Below are positions 1 to 6,314 of a stretch of 11,070 nucleotides of DNA, in pieces (the first letter of the stretch is position 1; each line of letters opens with the position of its first letter). Under the pieces are notes generated by a model. That model was given only the letters and a program-made list of their open reading frames with translations. It had not been told where the DNA came from and made no database searches. Source of the DNA: an uncultured Bacteroidales bacterium (GTDB lineage Bacteria > Bacteroidota > Bacteroidia > Bacteroidales > P3); assembly GCA_947176325.1 (NCBI GenBank), contig CAMWQD010000019.1, forward strand, positions 1 through 11,070. The letters are read 5' to 3'. The position numbers and the translations under genes were made by a program.

Positions 1-1544
1 GTGCAGGAACCCAGCGGAATCATGGCGCGGTTGAGCGAAAGGTCTTTTTCTTCGAGCTTCTTGATGTAGCGCATCATTTCCGTTTCGCTGTGGTAGGTAT
101 TGAATACCGGATCCTGCAGGAAAGGCTTGGTGCGGAGCAGGGAAGCGGGAATGTCCTCCAAGGCCTCGTGTCTGCAATGGCCGTGGCAGCAACCGCCGCC
201 TCCGCAGGTGCTCTTCTGTCCCGTCAATTCGGCGAACAAGCCCACGAGGTCTTGCAGATCGCTGTGGCTTACCGTTTCGTCGAGACTGACGGTGAAGTGC
301 TTGTCGTCGATATAGTTGAAGTTGATGCCGAGCGCAAGGGCCGCTTCGCGGACTTTCTCGGTCGATACGGGGCTTTCGAAATGCAGCGTGTCGAAAAATA
401 CGGTGTTGAGCTGCTTGAAGCCGAATTCACCCGCGCGCTTGGCCAGGCGTTTGGCCATGGAGTGAATGTCGCAGGCGATTTCGAGAATGCCGTCGTGTCC
501 GTGATATACGGCATACATACCGCTCATCACCGCCATCAACGCCTGCGCGGTGCAGATGTTGGAGGTGGCTTTGTCGCGTTTGATGTGCTGTTCGCGGGTC
601 TGCAGGGCAAGACGCAGGGCGCGGTGGCCTTGGGCGTCTACCGTTACGCCGATGATACGGCCGGGAATGGAGCGTTTGAACGTATCGGTGCAGGCAAAGA
701 AACCCGCCGAGGGGCCGCCGAAGCCCAAGGGCAGACCGAAACGCTGGCTGTTGCCGAAAACGCAGTCGGCACCGTCCTCGCCCGGAGCGCGCAACACGGC
801 CAAGGCCATCAGGTCGGAGGCTACGGCCACCATGGCGCCGGCAGCGTGGCAGGCGTCGATAAAGCCCTTCAGTTCGTGTACCTGACCGTTACGGTCTATC
901 TGTTGCACGATGGCGCCGAAAACCTTTTCACCAAATTTATAGTCTTCCATTCTGCCGGTTTCGATTTCGATGCCGAGCAAATGGGCGCGGGTCTGCAACA
1001 CGCTCAGGGTCTGCGGGAAAATCCTTTCGTCCACAAAGCATACGTTGGCGTTGGCCTTTACCTTGTCGCGGTTGCGGCTATGGAAAAACATAATCATCGC
1101 CTCGGCTGCGGCGGTGCCTTCGTCAAGAAGCGAAGCGTTCACCAACGGCAGCGCCGTCATATCCGCCACCATGGTCTGATAGTTGAGCAACGCTTCCAAA
1201 CGGCCTTGCGAAATTTCGGCCTGGTAGGGCGTGTAGGACGTATACCAACCCGGATTTTCGAGAATGTTGCGGGTGATGACCGCGGGCGTGATGGTGCCGT
1301 AGTAGCCCATGCCGATATACGAGCGGAAAATTTGGTTTTGGGCGGCTAAGGCGTGCAGATGATTGAGGTATTCGTATTCGGTCATGGGCATAGGCAGATC
1401 CATGGGCTGCGTAAGCCGGATGGCCGAAGGCACGGTCTTGTCGATGAGTTCATCGAGGCTCTTTACCCCGATAACCGACAGCATTTTCTGTGTCTGTTCG
1501 GCATTGGGCCCGTTGTGACGGCGGGCGAAATTGTTTGTTATCAT
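1..1544 (-). CDS. gcvP: Glycine dehydrogenase (decarboxylating), P-protein, N-terminal part
   Basis: This is the PLP-dependent P-protein of the glycine cleavage system. It decarboxylates glycine and passes the aminomethyl group to the lipoyl arm of GcvH. The start MITNNFARRHNGPNAEQ matches the family N-terminus (F..RH.GP...E..ML..IG). Further family blocks follow: GMGYYGTITPAVI (about 78-90), TPYQAEISQGRLEALLNYQT (about 105-124) and DEGTAAAEAM, then FGNSQRFGLPLGFGGPSAGFFA. The last visible block is YHSETEMMRYIKKLE with MIPLGSC. Only 514 codons lie in the window; single-chain GcvP is usually about 950 residues, and the PLP-binding lysine is in the unseen C-terminal half. The linker between the two homologous halves carries an odd Cys/His cluster at residues 447-459. 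A TAnnTTTG promoter box lies 27 bases before the ATG, so the gene is probably transcribed separately from the rhomboid gene. Confidence 0.97.
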   Translation of the reverse strand, partial: MITNNFARRHNGPNAEQTQKMLSVIGVKSLDELIDKTVPSAIRLTQPMDLPMPMTEYEYLNHLHALAAQNQIFRSYIGMGYYGTITPAVITRNILENPGWYTSYTPYQAEISQGRLEALLNYQTMVADMTALPLVNASLLDEGTAAAEAMIMFFHSRNRDKVKANANVCFVDERIFPQTLSVLQTRAHLLGIEIETGRMEDYKFGEKVFGAIVQQIDRNGQVHELKGFIDACHAAGAMVAVASDLMALAVLRAPGEDGADCVFGNSQRFGLPLGFGGPSAGFFACTDTFKRSIPGRIIGVTVDAQGHRALRLALQTREQHIKRDKATSNICTAQALMAVMSGMYAVYHGHDGILEIACDIHSMAKRLAKRAGEFGFKQLNTVFFDTLHFESPVSTEKVREAALALGINFNYIDDKHFTVSLDETVSHSDLQDLVGLFAELTGQKSTCGGGGCCHGHCRHEALEDIPASLLRTKPFLQDPVFNTYHSETEMMRYIKKLEEKDLSLNRAMIPLGSC

Positions 1545-1571
1545 ATCTCTGTATCTTTTGTTTGCTTCGTG

Positions 1572-1579
1572 CAAAGTTA
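1572..1579 (-). promoter_or_regulatory. Bacteroidota-type -7 promoter box for gcvP
   Basis: On the minus strand this reads TAACTTTG, a perfect match to the Bacteroidota -7 consensus TAnnTTTG. It lies in the 58-base gap between the rhomboid stop and gcvP, with 27 bases from the end of the box to the gcvP ATG. I see no good -33 TTG/TTTG element at the usual spacing, so the call rests on the -7 box and its position. The resulting leader of roughly 20 bases is A-rich with no Shine-Dalgarno sequence. It is too short to hold a glycine riboswitch. Confidence 0.6.
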
Positions 1580-1602
1580 ATAATTTTGAGAGAGAGGCAT
1601 AA

Positions 1603-2289
1603 CTACCGGATCCTGCTCCCGTGTTTTTTCCAATATAGGATGAGGAAGAATCCGAAAATCATGCCGCCCACGTGGGCAAAATGCGCCACGCCGTCGGCGG
1701 TTCCCCCAATCCCTGCAAAGAGCTCTATCACACCGTAAATCAATACAAACCACTTGGCTTTGATAGGAATGAGGAAATAGAGGAAGATGAGCGTGTTGGG
1801 AAAGCACATGCCGAATGCCAGCAAGATGCCGAACACGGCTCCCGAGGCTCCCACGGTGACGATTTGGTTTATATAGTGGCTCATGGCTTCGGGCGCGTAG
1901 GTCATCGACATGGAATGAATCTCCCACGCCAGCACCCCTGTCTGACACAGTGCCGCGCCTATGCCCGTGATGAGGTAGTAGGCCAAAAACCGCTTCCCTC
2001 CCCAATAATTCTCCAACGCATAACCGAACATCCACAGGGCGAACATATTGAAGAAAAGGTGAGAGAAATTGCCGTGCATGAACATATAGGTGATGAACTG
2101 CCAGAAATGGAAGTCGGTGGCCGTAACGTAGTGCAGCCCCAGCCAACGCGTGAGGTCTATGCCCCGCCACGCGAGCGTGAGGTCGGCCAGATAGAAAAGT
2201 ATGTTGATGATGAGCAGGTTCTTTACCACCGGAGGCAGGAAACTGAATCCCCGCGGACTGTAGGAACTGTCGTAGTTGTCGTTATACAT
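1603..2289 (-). CDS. Rhomboid family intramembrane serine protease
   Basis: This 228-residue polytopic membrane protein should cleave transmembrane substrates within the bilayer. A short soluble N-terminus (about 1-20) is followed by about six hydrophobic segments. Three rhomboid signatures are present in order: HxxxN (H77, N81) in FSHLFFNMF, GASG (148-150 region) with the nucleophile S149, and AHVGG with the catalytic H206. The Ser-His dyad is intact, so I expect an active protease. The substrate cannot be told from sequence. The gene starts 12 bases after the mutL stop and is probably co-transcribed with it. The bases before its ATG read CCTCCT, the opposite of a Shine-Dalgarno sequence. 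A rhomboid gene beside mutL is, as I recall it, a recurring arrangement in Bacteroidota. Confidence 0.93.
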   Translation of the reverse strand: MYNDNYDSSYSPRGFSFLPPVVKNLLIINILFYLADLTLAWRGIDLTRWLGLHYVTATDFHFWQFITYMFMHGNFSHLFFNMFALWMFGYALENYWGGKRFLAYYLITGIGAALCQTGVLAWEIHSMSMTYAPEAMSHYINQIVTVGASGAVFGILLAFGMCFPNTLIFLYFLIPIKAKWFVLIYGVIELFAGIGGTADGVAHFAHVGGMIFGFFLILYWKKHGSRIR

Positions 2290-2301
2290 GATGAGGAGGA
2301 T

Positions 2302-4185
2302 TTAACGTTTTGAAAACATATCGGAAAGCGCTTTTTCGGAAAGAATCCACAGCGTTTTCCTTCCCGAAGGCGAAATCTCGGACTGCGCCTCCGAAAACAA
2401 GCGGTTCACGATATAGAACATCTCTTCTTGGCTCAAGGTGGTGCCCGCTTTCACAGACATCTGTCTGGCCATGGCCAAGGCCAAGTTTTCTTCCATGCCG
2501 GACGAGGTTTTCATCAGGCTGGCGGCATAGTCGTCCAACAGGTTTTCCAAGATTTCCTGCACACGGCCTTCCTGAATGCCGGCGGGGAAAGCGTTGAGGA
2601 TAAACGAATTCGCGCCTACCCATTCCACCGCCCAACCCAAGGTGTTGAGTTTTTCACGCACATCGTTCAGAATTTGGGCGTGAGAGGAAGAAAGTTCCAC
2701 GGTTTGCGGAAAGAGCGTGTTTTGCGACGGCACGTTGTCGTTCTGCGGCCTCGCATAGTCGTTGTAGATGATTCTTTCGGAGGCGGCCTCCTGGTCTATG
2801 AACGCCAGCCCCGATTTGAGAGGCGTGACGATATAGCGGTCGAAAATCTGAAAGATGCGCGCCGTGTCGGAGGTCTTCGCTTCGGTGCCGCCAGGGTGGA
2901 CGCCTTCGTTGCGGGTGCCGCCGTTGCGGGTGTCGGCCACCACTTCTTCCATGCAGTCCAAGAGCAGTTGTTTGGCGGGTTCGTCGGAAGTGTCCTGAAA
3001 GGCGGGATTTTCGTGCATGCGTGCGAAACTCTCGCCGTAGGCGGCGCGGTAATCGTGGGGGGCGGCGGGGCTGGCGTGGAAAGGATTGTAGCCCGGTTGC
3101 AGCTTCACCGACGGAGCCTGCGGAATATAACCCTGCGGTTTGTATTGATAGGGAAGCGCTTGCTCGCTTCCGAAATCGAGGGTGTCGCGTATCTGACTCA
3201 CCCCCAAGGCGTGTTTGCAGGCCGAAAGCAAAAGACCGTAGAGCAGATGCTCGTCCTTGAAACGGATTTCGGTCTTGGTGGGGTGAATGTTCACGTCAAT
3301 CGAGTGGGGGTCTACCGAGAGATGCAGGAAAAACACGGGGTTTTTCCCTTCGGGCAGCAAGTCCTGATAGGCTTTTTCCACCGCGTTGGCAAGGTAGGGG
3401 TGTTTCACAAAACGGCGGTTGACGAACAGAAACTGTTTGCCCCGTCCCTTTACGGCATAGTCGGGACTGCACAGATAGCCCGTCACCTCCACATCGGGTA
3501 TCTTCTCGGCCACTTTTATCAAACGGCTGTCGAAACTCTTTCCCATCAACGCCACGATGCGTTTCTTGAAATTTCCCGCTTCCAAGAAATAAATCTTGCG
3601 CCCGTTGCGGTATAGTTCAAAACGGATGTTCGGATGCACCAACGCCACGCGGTTGAATTCCTCCTCCACATAGCGGTATTCCACATCGTCGCTTTTGAGG
3701 AACTGGCGGCGGGCCGGGGTGTTGAAGTAGATATTCTTCACCTTGATGCTTGTGCCCGGCGCACAGGCGCAGGGTTGTTCCTGAAGAATCTTGCCCCCTT
3801 CTATCACGATAAGCGTTCCCGTCTCGTCTTCTTGCGGGCGGGTCTGCAATTCCACCTGCGCCACGGCGGCAATCGAGGCCAAGGCTTCGCCTCTAAATCC
3901 CATGGTCTGCAAAGACAGCAGGTCGTCGGCGGTGGTGAGTTTGGAGGTGGCGTGGGGAAGAAAGCATTTGCGCGCGTCTTCGGGTTTCATGCCGCAACCG
4001 TTGTCCACCACCTGCACAAGCGTTTTCCCTGCATCTTCGATATGCAGTTCTATTTTGTCCGCCCCCGCGTCCACGGCGTTTTCCAACAGCTCCTTGACAG
4101 CCGAGGCGGGGCGGTTCACCACTTCGCCGGCGGCAATCTGGTTGGCCACGAAATCGGGGAGTATGTTGATGATGCTTGTGTTCAT
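2302..4185 (-). CDS. mutL: DNA mismatch repair protein MutL
   Basis: MutL couples MutS mismatch recognition to downstream excision. The 627-residue protein has the full GHKL ATPase fold at its N-terminus: ANQIAAGEVV (14-23), KELLENAVDAGA with catalytic E32 and Mg-binding N36, DNGCGM (61-66) and FRGEAL (97-102). FVNRRFV and HPTKTEIRF (301-309) of the transducer domain follow. Residues about 335-440 are a poorly conserved linker rich in Gly, Asn and Pro, and about 441-627 form the dimerisation domain. There the endonuclease motif DQHA(x)2E(x)4E is replaced by DQEAASE (464-470), with N where the last Glu should be, and the C-terminal CxHGRP motif is replaced by SPSGRK (605-610). I therefore expect no metal-dependent nicking activity. 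I chose the start at 4185 because it matches other MutL N-termini and forms a TAATG stop/start overlap with the upstream gene. An ATG 39 bases further upstream would add 13 residues unlike the family. Confidence 0.96.
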   Translation of the reverse strand: MNTSIINILPDFVANQIAAGEVVNRPASAVKELLENAVDAGADKIELHIEDAGKTLVQVVDNGCGMKPEDARKCFLPHATSKLTTADDLLSLQTMGFRGEALASIAAVAQVELQTRPQEDETGTLIVIEGGKILQEQPCACAPGTSIKVKNIYFNTPARRQFLKSDDVEYRYVEEEFNRVALVHPNIRFELYRNGRKIYFLEAGNFKKRIVALMGKSFDSRLIKVAEKIPDVEVTGYLCSPDYAVKGRGKQFLFVNRRFVKHPYLANAVEKAYQDLLPEGKNPVFFLHLSVDPHSIDVNIHPTKTEIRFKDEHLLYGLLLSACKHALGVSQIRDTLDFGSEQALPYQYKPQGYIPQAPSVKLQPGYNPFHASPAAPHDYRAAYGESFARMHENPAFQDTSDEPAKQLLLDCMEEVVADTRNGGTRNEGVHPGGTEAKTSDTARIFQIFDRYIVTPLKSGLAFIDQEAASERIIYNDYARPQNDNVPSQNTLFPQTVELSSSHAQILNDVREKLNTLGWAVEWVGANSFILNAFPAGIQEGRVQEILENLLDDYAASLMKTSSGMEENLALAMARQMSVKAGTTLSQEEMFYIVNRLFSEAQSEISPSGRKTLWILSEKALSDMFSKR

Positions 4186-4457
4186 TAGTTCAATATCCAA
4201 ACGAGCAACACCACCAGCACGCACAGGAAGATGATGAGTTTGCGGGTGGTCAGAAGCCCTTTGGGTTGTTCCTTGCGTTGGAACGCTTCGCTGATGCGGG
4301 CTTTGGCTTCGGCCAAACGTTCTTCTTCGGGCGTTTTGGGGTCGTATTTCTTCTTGAGTTGCTCCATGCGTTCCTTTTCGGGATCGTAGTAGCGGTTTCC
4401 TATGTTAAACTCGCGCCGTTTGGGCGTAGGAAAGAAGTTCGGCAGAAAATTCCCCAT
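4185..4457 (-). CDS. Small tail-anchored membrane protein upstream of mutL
   Basis: This 90-residue protein has no function I can name. The N-terminus contains KRREFNIGNRYYDPEKER (13-30), followed by a strongly charged, probably helical stretch (about 24-66). It ends in a single hydrophobic segment (about 73-89) that stops at the C-terminus, so it is predicted to be C-tail anchored with its bulk in the cytoplasm. I recall similar short proteins with an F..-YYD.-KE motif and a C-terminal membrane segment next to mutL or rhomboid genes in other Bacteroidales, but could not check this. It is first in the mutL-rhomboid unit: a TAnnTTTG box lies 34 bases before the ATG, and its stop overlaps the mutL start by one base (TAATG), which suggests translational coupling. 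It is likely a real gene, given the position, promoter and coherent composition. Confidence 0.8.
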   Translation of the reverse strand: MGNFLPNFFPTPKRREFNIGNRYYDPEKERMEQLKKKYDPKTPEEERLAEAKARISEAFQRKEQPKGLLTTRKLIIFLCVLVVLLVWILN

Positions 4458-4491
4458 AGCGATAGCGTTTCAAGTTTATTTACGTTTTCTA

Positions 4492-4499
4492 CAAAGATA
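4492..4499 (-). promoter_or_regulatory. Bacteroidota-type -7 promoter box for the mutL unit
   Basis: The minus strand reads TATCTTTG, a perfect TAnnTTTG match, in the 46-base gap between the ddl stop and the small membrane protein gene. A TTG lies 22 bases upstream inside the end of ddl and could serve as a somewhat distant -33 element. The leader from the box to the ATG is 34 bases, AT-rich and without a Shine-Dalgarno sequence. This would separate transcription of small protein-mutL-rhomboid from the ddl unit upstream. I see no terminator hairpin in the gap, so read-through from ddl is possible. Confidence 0.65.
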
Positions 4500-4503
4500 C
4501 GAA

Positions 4504-5490
4504 TTATGCCGGGACGGAGCGCAACGCTTCTTGCAACACATTGTCGTAGAGGTCTTCCAGCGTCCAGCCCATGTGGCGTATCTGCTTGGGCACGATGCTC
4601 TCGGGCGACTGTCCGGGCGTGGTGTTCACTTCCAAGAAATAAGGTTCCTGCGTACTTTCCTCCACAATAAAGTCGCAACGTACCACACCCTTGCAATTCA
4701 GGATTTTGTAGGCCTTTCCCGCAATATCCTCCATTTGCAGACGCAGGTTGTCGCTTACGGGCGCGGGCACAATCTCCTTGCTCTTACCCAAATACTTGGC
4801 CTCGTAGTCGAAAAAGTCGTTCTCGGGCACGATAGCCGCCAGCGGAAAGACAATCACTTCTCCTTTCAACCGCATCAAACCGCAGGAATATTCCTTGCCC
4901 TGCACAAAGCGTTCCACCAACACTTCCTTGGCGTCGGCGAAGGTTTTTTCTATGGCATCGTGCAGGTCTTCGGCCTTCATCACCTTGCTCACGCCGAAAC
5001 TCGAACCGTCGCAGGCGGGTTTCACGAAACACGGAAAACCGAGTTCCTTGCCTATGGCCTCCGCATCGTATTTCTCGTTCTTCACCAAGTGCACCGATTT
5101 GGCCACGCGGATTCCGTGGTAGCCCAAGGTGGCGTTGCAGAAAGCCTTGTTGAAGGTGAGGGCCGAGGTGCAGGCGTCGCAGGTGGTGTAGGGGATATGA
5201 AGCATATCGAAATAGCCCTGCAGAAGACCGTTTTCACCGGGCGTTCCGTGTATGTTGATGTACGCTACGTCGAAAACAACGCCCGGAAGGGTGAAGTTGT
5301 TCTTATCCACGTCCTGCGTGCTTCCGTCGGGGGCGAGATAGTACCAGCGATGCAGCTCCACCACGATTTTAAACACACGGTACCTGTCGGCGGGAATATG
5401 CTTCTCGATGGATTCGGCACCCATTATCGAGATTTCTTTTTCTTTGGAATAACCGCCGCACACCAAGGCGACATTGATTTTATTTTTCAT
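4504..5490 (-). CDS. ddl: D-alanine--D-alanine ligase
   Basis: This cytoplasmic ATP-grasp ligase makes the D-Ala-D-Ala dipeptide used by MurF for the peptidoglycan stem peptide. Its 328 residues are normal for the family. Visible signatures are CGGYSKEKEIS (11-21, with E17 for the first D-Ala), HGTPGENGLLQGYF (81-94), KPACDGSSFGVSKV (157-170) and the omega-loop YEAKYLG (229-235). The metal and carboxylate ligands R271, D273, E287 and N289 are in place, with E287 and N289 in EVNTTPG (287-293). K232-Y233 match the Lys-Tyr pair of D-Ala-specific ligases; D-lactate ligases have Phe instead of the Tyr. So D-Ala-D-Ala is the expected product. The gene follows ccsA after 23 bases with no promoter box in the gap, so it is probably the last gene of the unit starting at 9296. 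Confidence 0.96.
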   Translation of the reverse strand: MKNKINVALVCGGYSKEKEISIMGAESIEKHIPADRYRVFKIVVELHRWYYLAPDGSTQDVDKNNFTLPGVVFDVAYINIHGTPGENGLLQGYFDMLHIPYTTCDACTSALTFNKAFCNATLGYHGIRVAKSVHLVKNEKYDAEAIGKELGFPCFVKPACDGSSFGVSKVMKAEDLHDAIEKTFADAKEVLVERFVQGKEYSCGLMRLKGEVIVFPLAAIVPENDFFDYEAKYLGKSKEIVPAPVSDNLRLQMEDIAGKAYKILNCKGVVRCDFIVEESTQEPYFLEVNTTPGQSPESIVPKQIRHMGWTLEDLYDNVLQEALRSVPA

Positions 5491-5498
5491 GACACATC

Positions 5499-5511
5499 AT
5501 TTTTCAAAAAT
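5499..5511. repeat. Short AT-rich inverted repeat before ddl
   Basis: A perfect 13-base inverted repeat, ATTTTT-C-AAAAAT, fills about half of the 23-base gap between the ccsA stop and the ddl ATG. The one-base centre makes a stable RNA hairpin unlikely, and the run of A and T could arise by chance in a short AT-rich gap. It might tune ddl translation or be a weak protein-binding site, but nothing supports either strongly. Confidence 0.3.
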
Positions 5512-5513
5512 CC

Positions 5514-6314
5514 TTATCCGTAAATATGCACGCTCAAGCCTCGGGCGGCATTGAGATAATTAACGCCATACCAGCAAATCTGCAAGCATACGAAGCCTGC
5601 AATTTGCAAGCAGAGCGGAAATTTCGCCGACAGGGTGGGGAGGTCGGTTTTCGAGGCTTCCCGCAGGCCGATGTAGAGGGCATAGCAGAGCAGGGTGACG
5701 AGCGCCCAGGTCTCTTTCGGATCCCATGTCCAGAAATAGCCCCATGCCTGTTTCGCCCACAAGGCGCCCAAACATATTCCCGTCAGCAGGAAACCGGTTC
5801 CGATATGGGTGAGACGGTCTATGTTCCGCATCAGTTCGCCGCGTTTGGTGCGGTTGCGGGTAAAGAGGGCGCGGAGGGAGAACAGAAAGCCTATGCCGAG
5901 CAGGGCGTAGGCGAAAATGTAGCTGATGACGTGAGGGCTGAACCATACGCTTTGCAGAATGGGCATGAGGTTCTGCATGTGGATGTCGGGACGCAGCGCG
6001 TTCATGGCCATGAATACGCCCGCAAGGAGCGTGGTGAGCGTAGGGAGCCAGCGGTAGGGGAGGGAAGCGTAGGAAATCATGCCCGCCAAGAGCAGGAAAA
6101 AGACATACCACAGGCGGGTTTCGCCCAAGGTGGCGAAGGGAGGACGTTTCACATCGAGCCAAAAGAGGAGGATGAAAACGGCAAAGATTCCCACGCCTAT
6201 GGCGGAGAACGTCAGCACGCTTTTCTTGGGCTTGCGCAGCCACGCCAAAACCGAGGCGAGGAGGGAAAAGCCCGCCGACAGAATCGCGAAAAGGGTAAAG
6301 TATTTCCACATCAT
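5514..6314 (-). CDS. ccsA: System II cytochrome c biogenesis protein CcsA
   Basis: CcsA works with CcsB/ResB to move haem across the inner membrane and attach it to apocytochrome c. The 266-residue protein is largely hydrophobic, with about eight predicted membrane segments. It carries the diagnostic tryptophan-rich haem-handling loop WGYFWTWDPKE (191-201). H128 (in WFSPHV) and H263 (in SVHIYG, near the C-terminus) sit where the two periplasmic haem-ligand histidines of the family are expected. The membrane histidine usually found about 15 residues after the WWD loop (YLHxR) appears as glycine here (G216 in LYIGLRE). Translation starts inside the resB stop (ATGA overlap), so the two partners are probably translationally coupled. 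A second ATG immediately follows the first and either could be used. Confidence 0.92.
   Translation of the reverse strand: MMWKYFTLFAILSAGFSLLASVLAWLRKPKKSVLTFSAIGVGIFAVFILLFWLDVKRPPFATLGETRLWYVFFLLLAGMISYASLPYRWLPTLTTLLAGVFMAMNALRPDIHMQNLMPILQSVWFSPHVISYIFAYALLGIGFLFSLRALFTRNRTKRGELMRNIDRLTHIGTGFLLTGICLGALWAKQAWGYFWTWDPKETWALVTLLCYALYIGLREASKTDLPTLSAKFPLCLQIAGFVCLQICWYGVNYLNAARGLSVHIYG

Noticed and set aside
932..939. TAnnTTTG match on the minus strand inside gcvP (another at 5769-5776 inside ccsA)
   Set aside because: Both lie within coding sequence, far from any start codon, and are expected by chance for a six-base-specific motif.
90..1349. Long open frame on the plus strand opposite gcvP (and similar ones at 2428-3615, 6332-7582 and 8829-9272)
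   Set aside because: Each is antisense to a clearly recognised gene. Their translations have no family motifs and unnatural Gly/His/Arg-rich composition. They arise from the GC-rich third codon positions of the real genes.
1545..1602. Glycine riboswitch upstream of gcvP
   Set aside because: The whole gap is 58 bases, and only about 27 bases follow the promoter box. A glycine aptamer needs roughly 100 bases.
4186..4224. Upstream in-frame ATG giving MutL 13 extra residues
   Set aside because: The extra residues do not resemble MutL N-termini and overlap the upstream gene. The TAATG junction at 4185 fits both the family start and translational coupling.
4458..4503. Terminator between ddl and the mutL unit
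   Set aside because: I find no GC-rich stem followed by a T-run on the minus strand. The gap is explained by the promoter box.
5227..5250. GENG in place of the textbook GEDG in Ddl (residues 81-88, HGTPGENG)
   Set aside because: This matches my recollection of normal Bacteroidota Ddl proteins, and the other active-site residues are intact, so it is not evidence of changed function.
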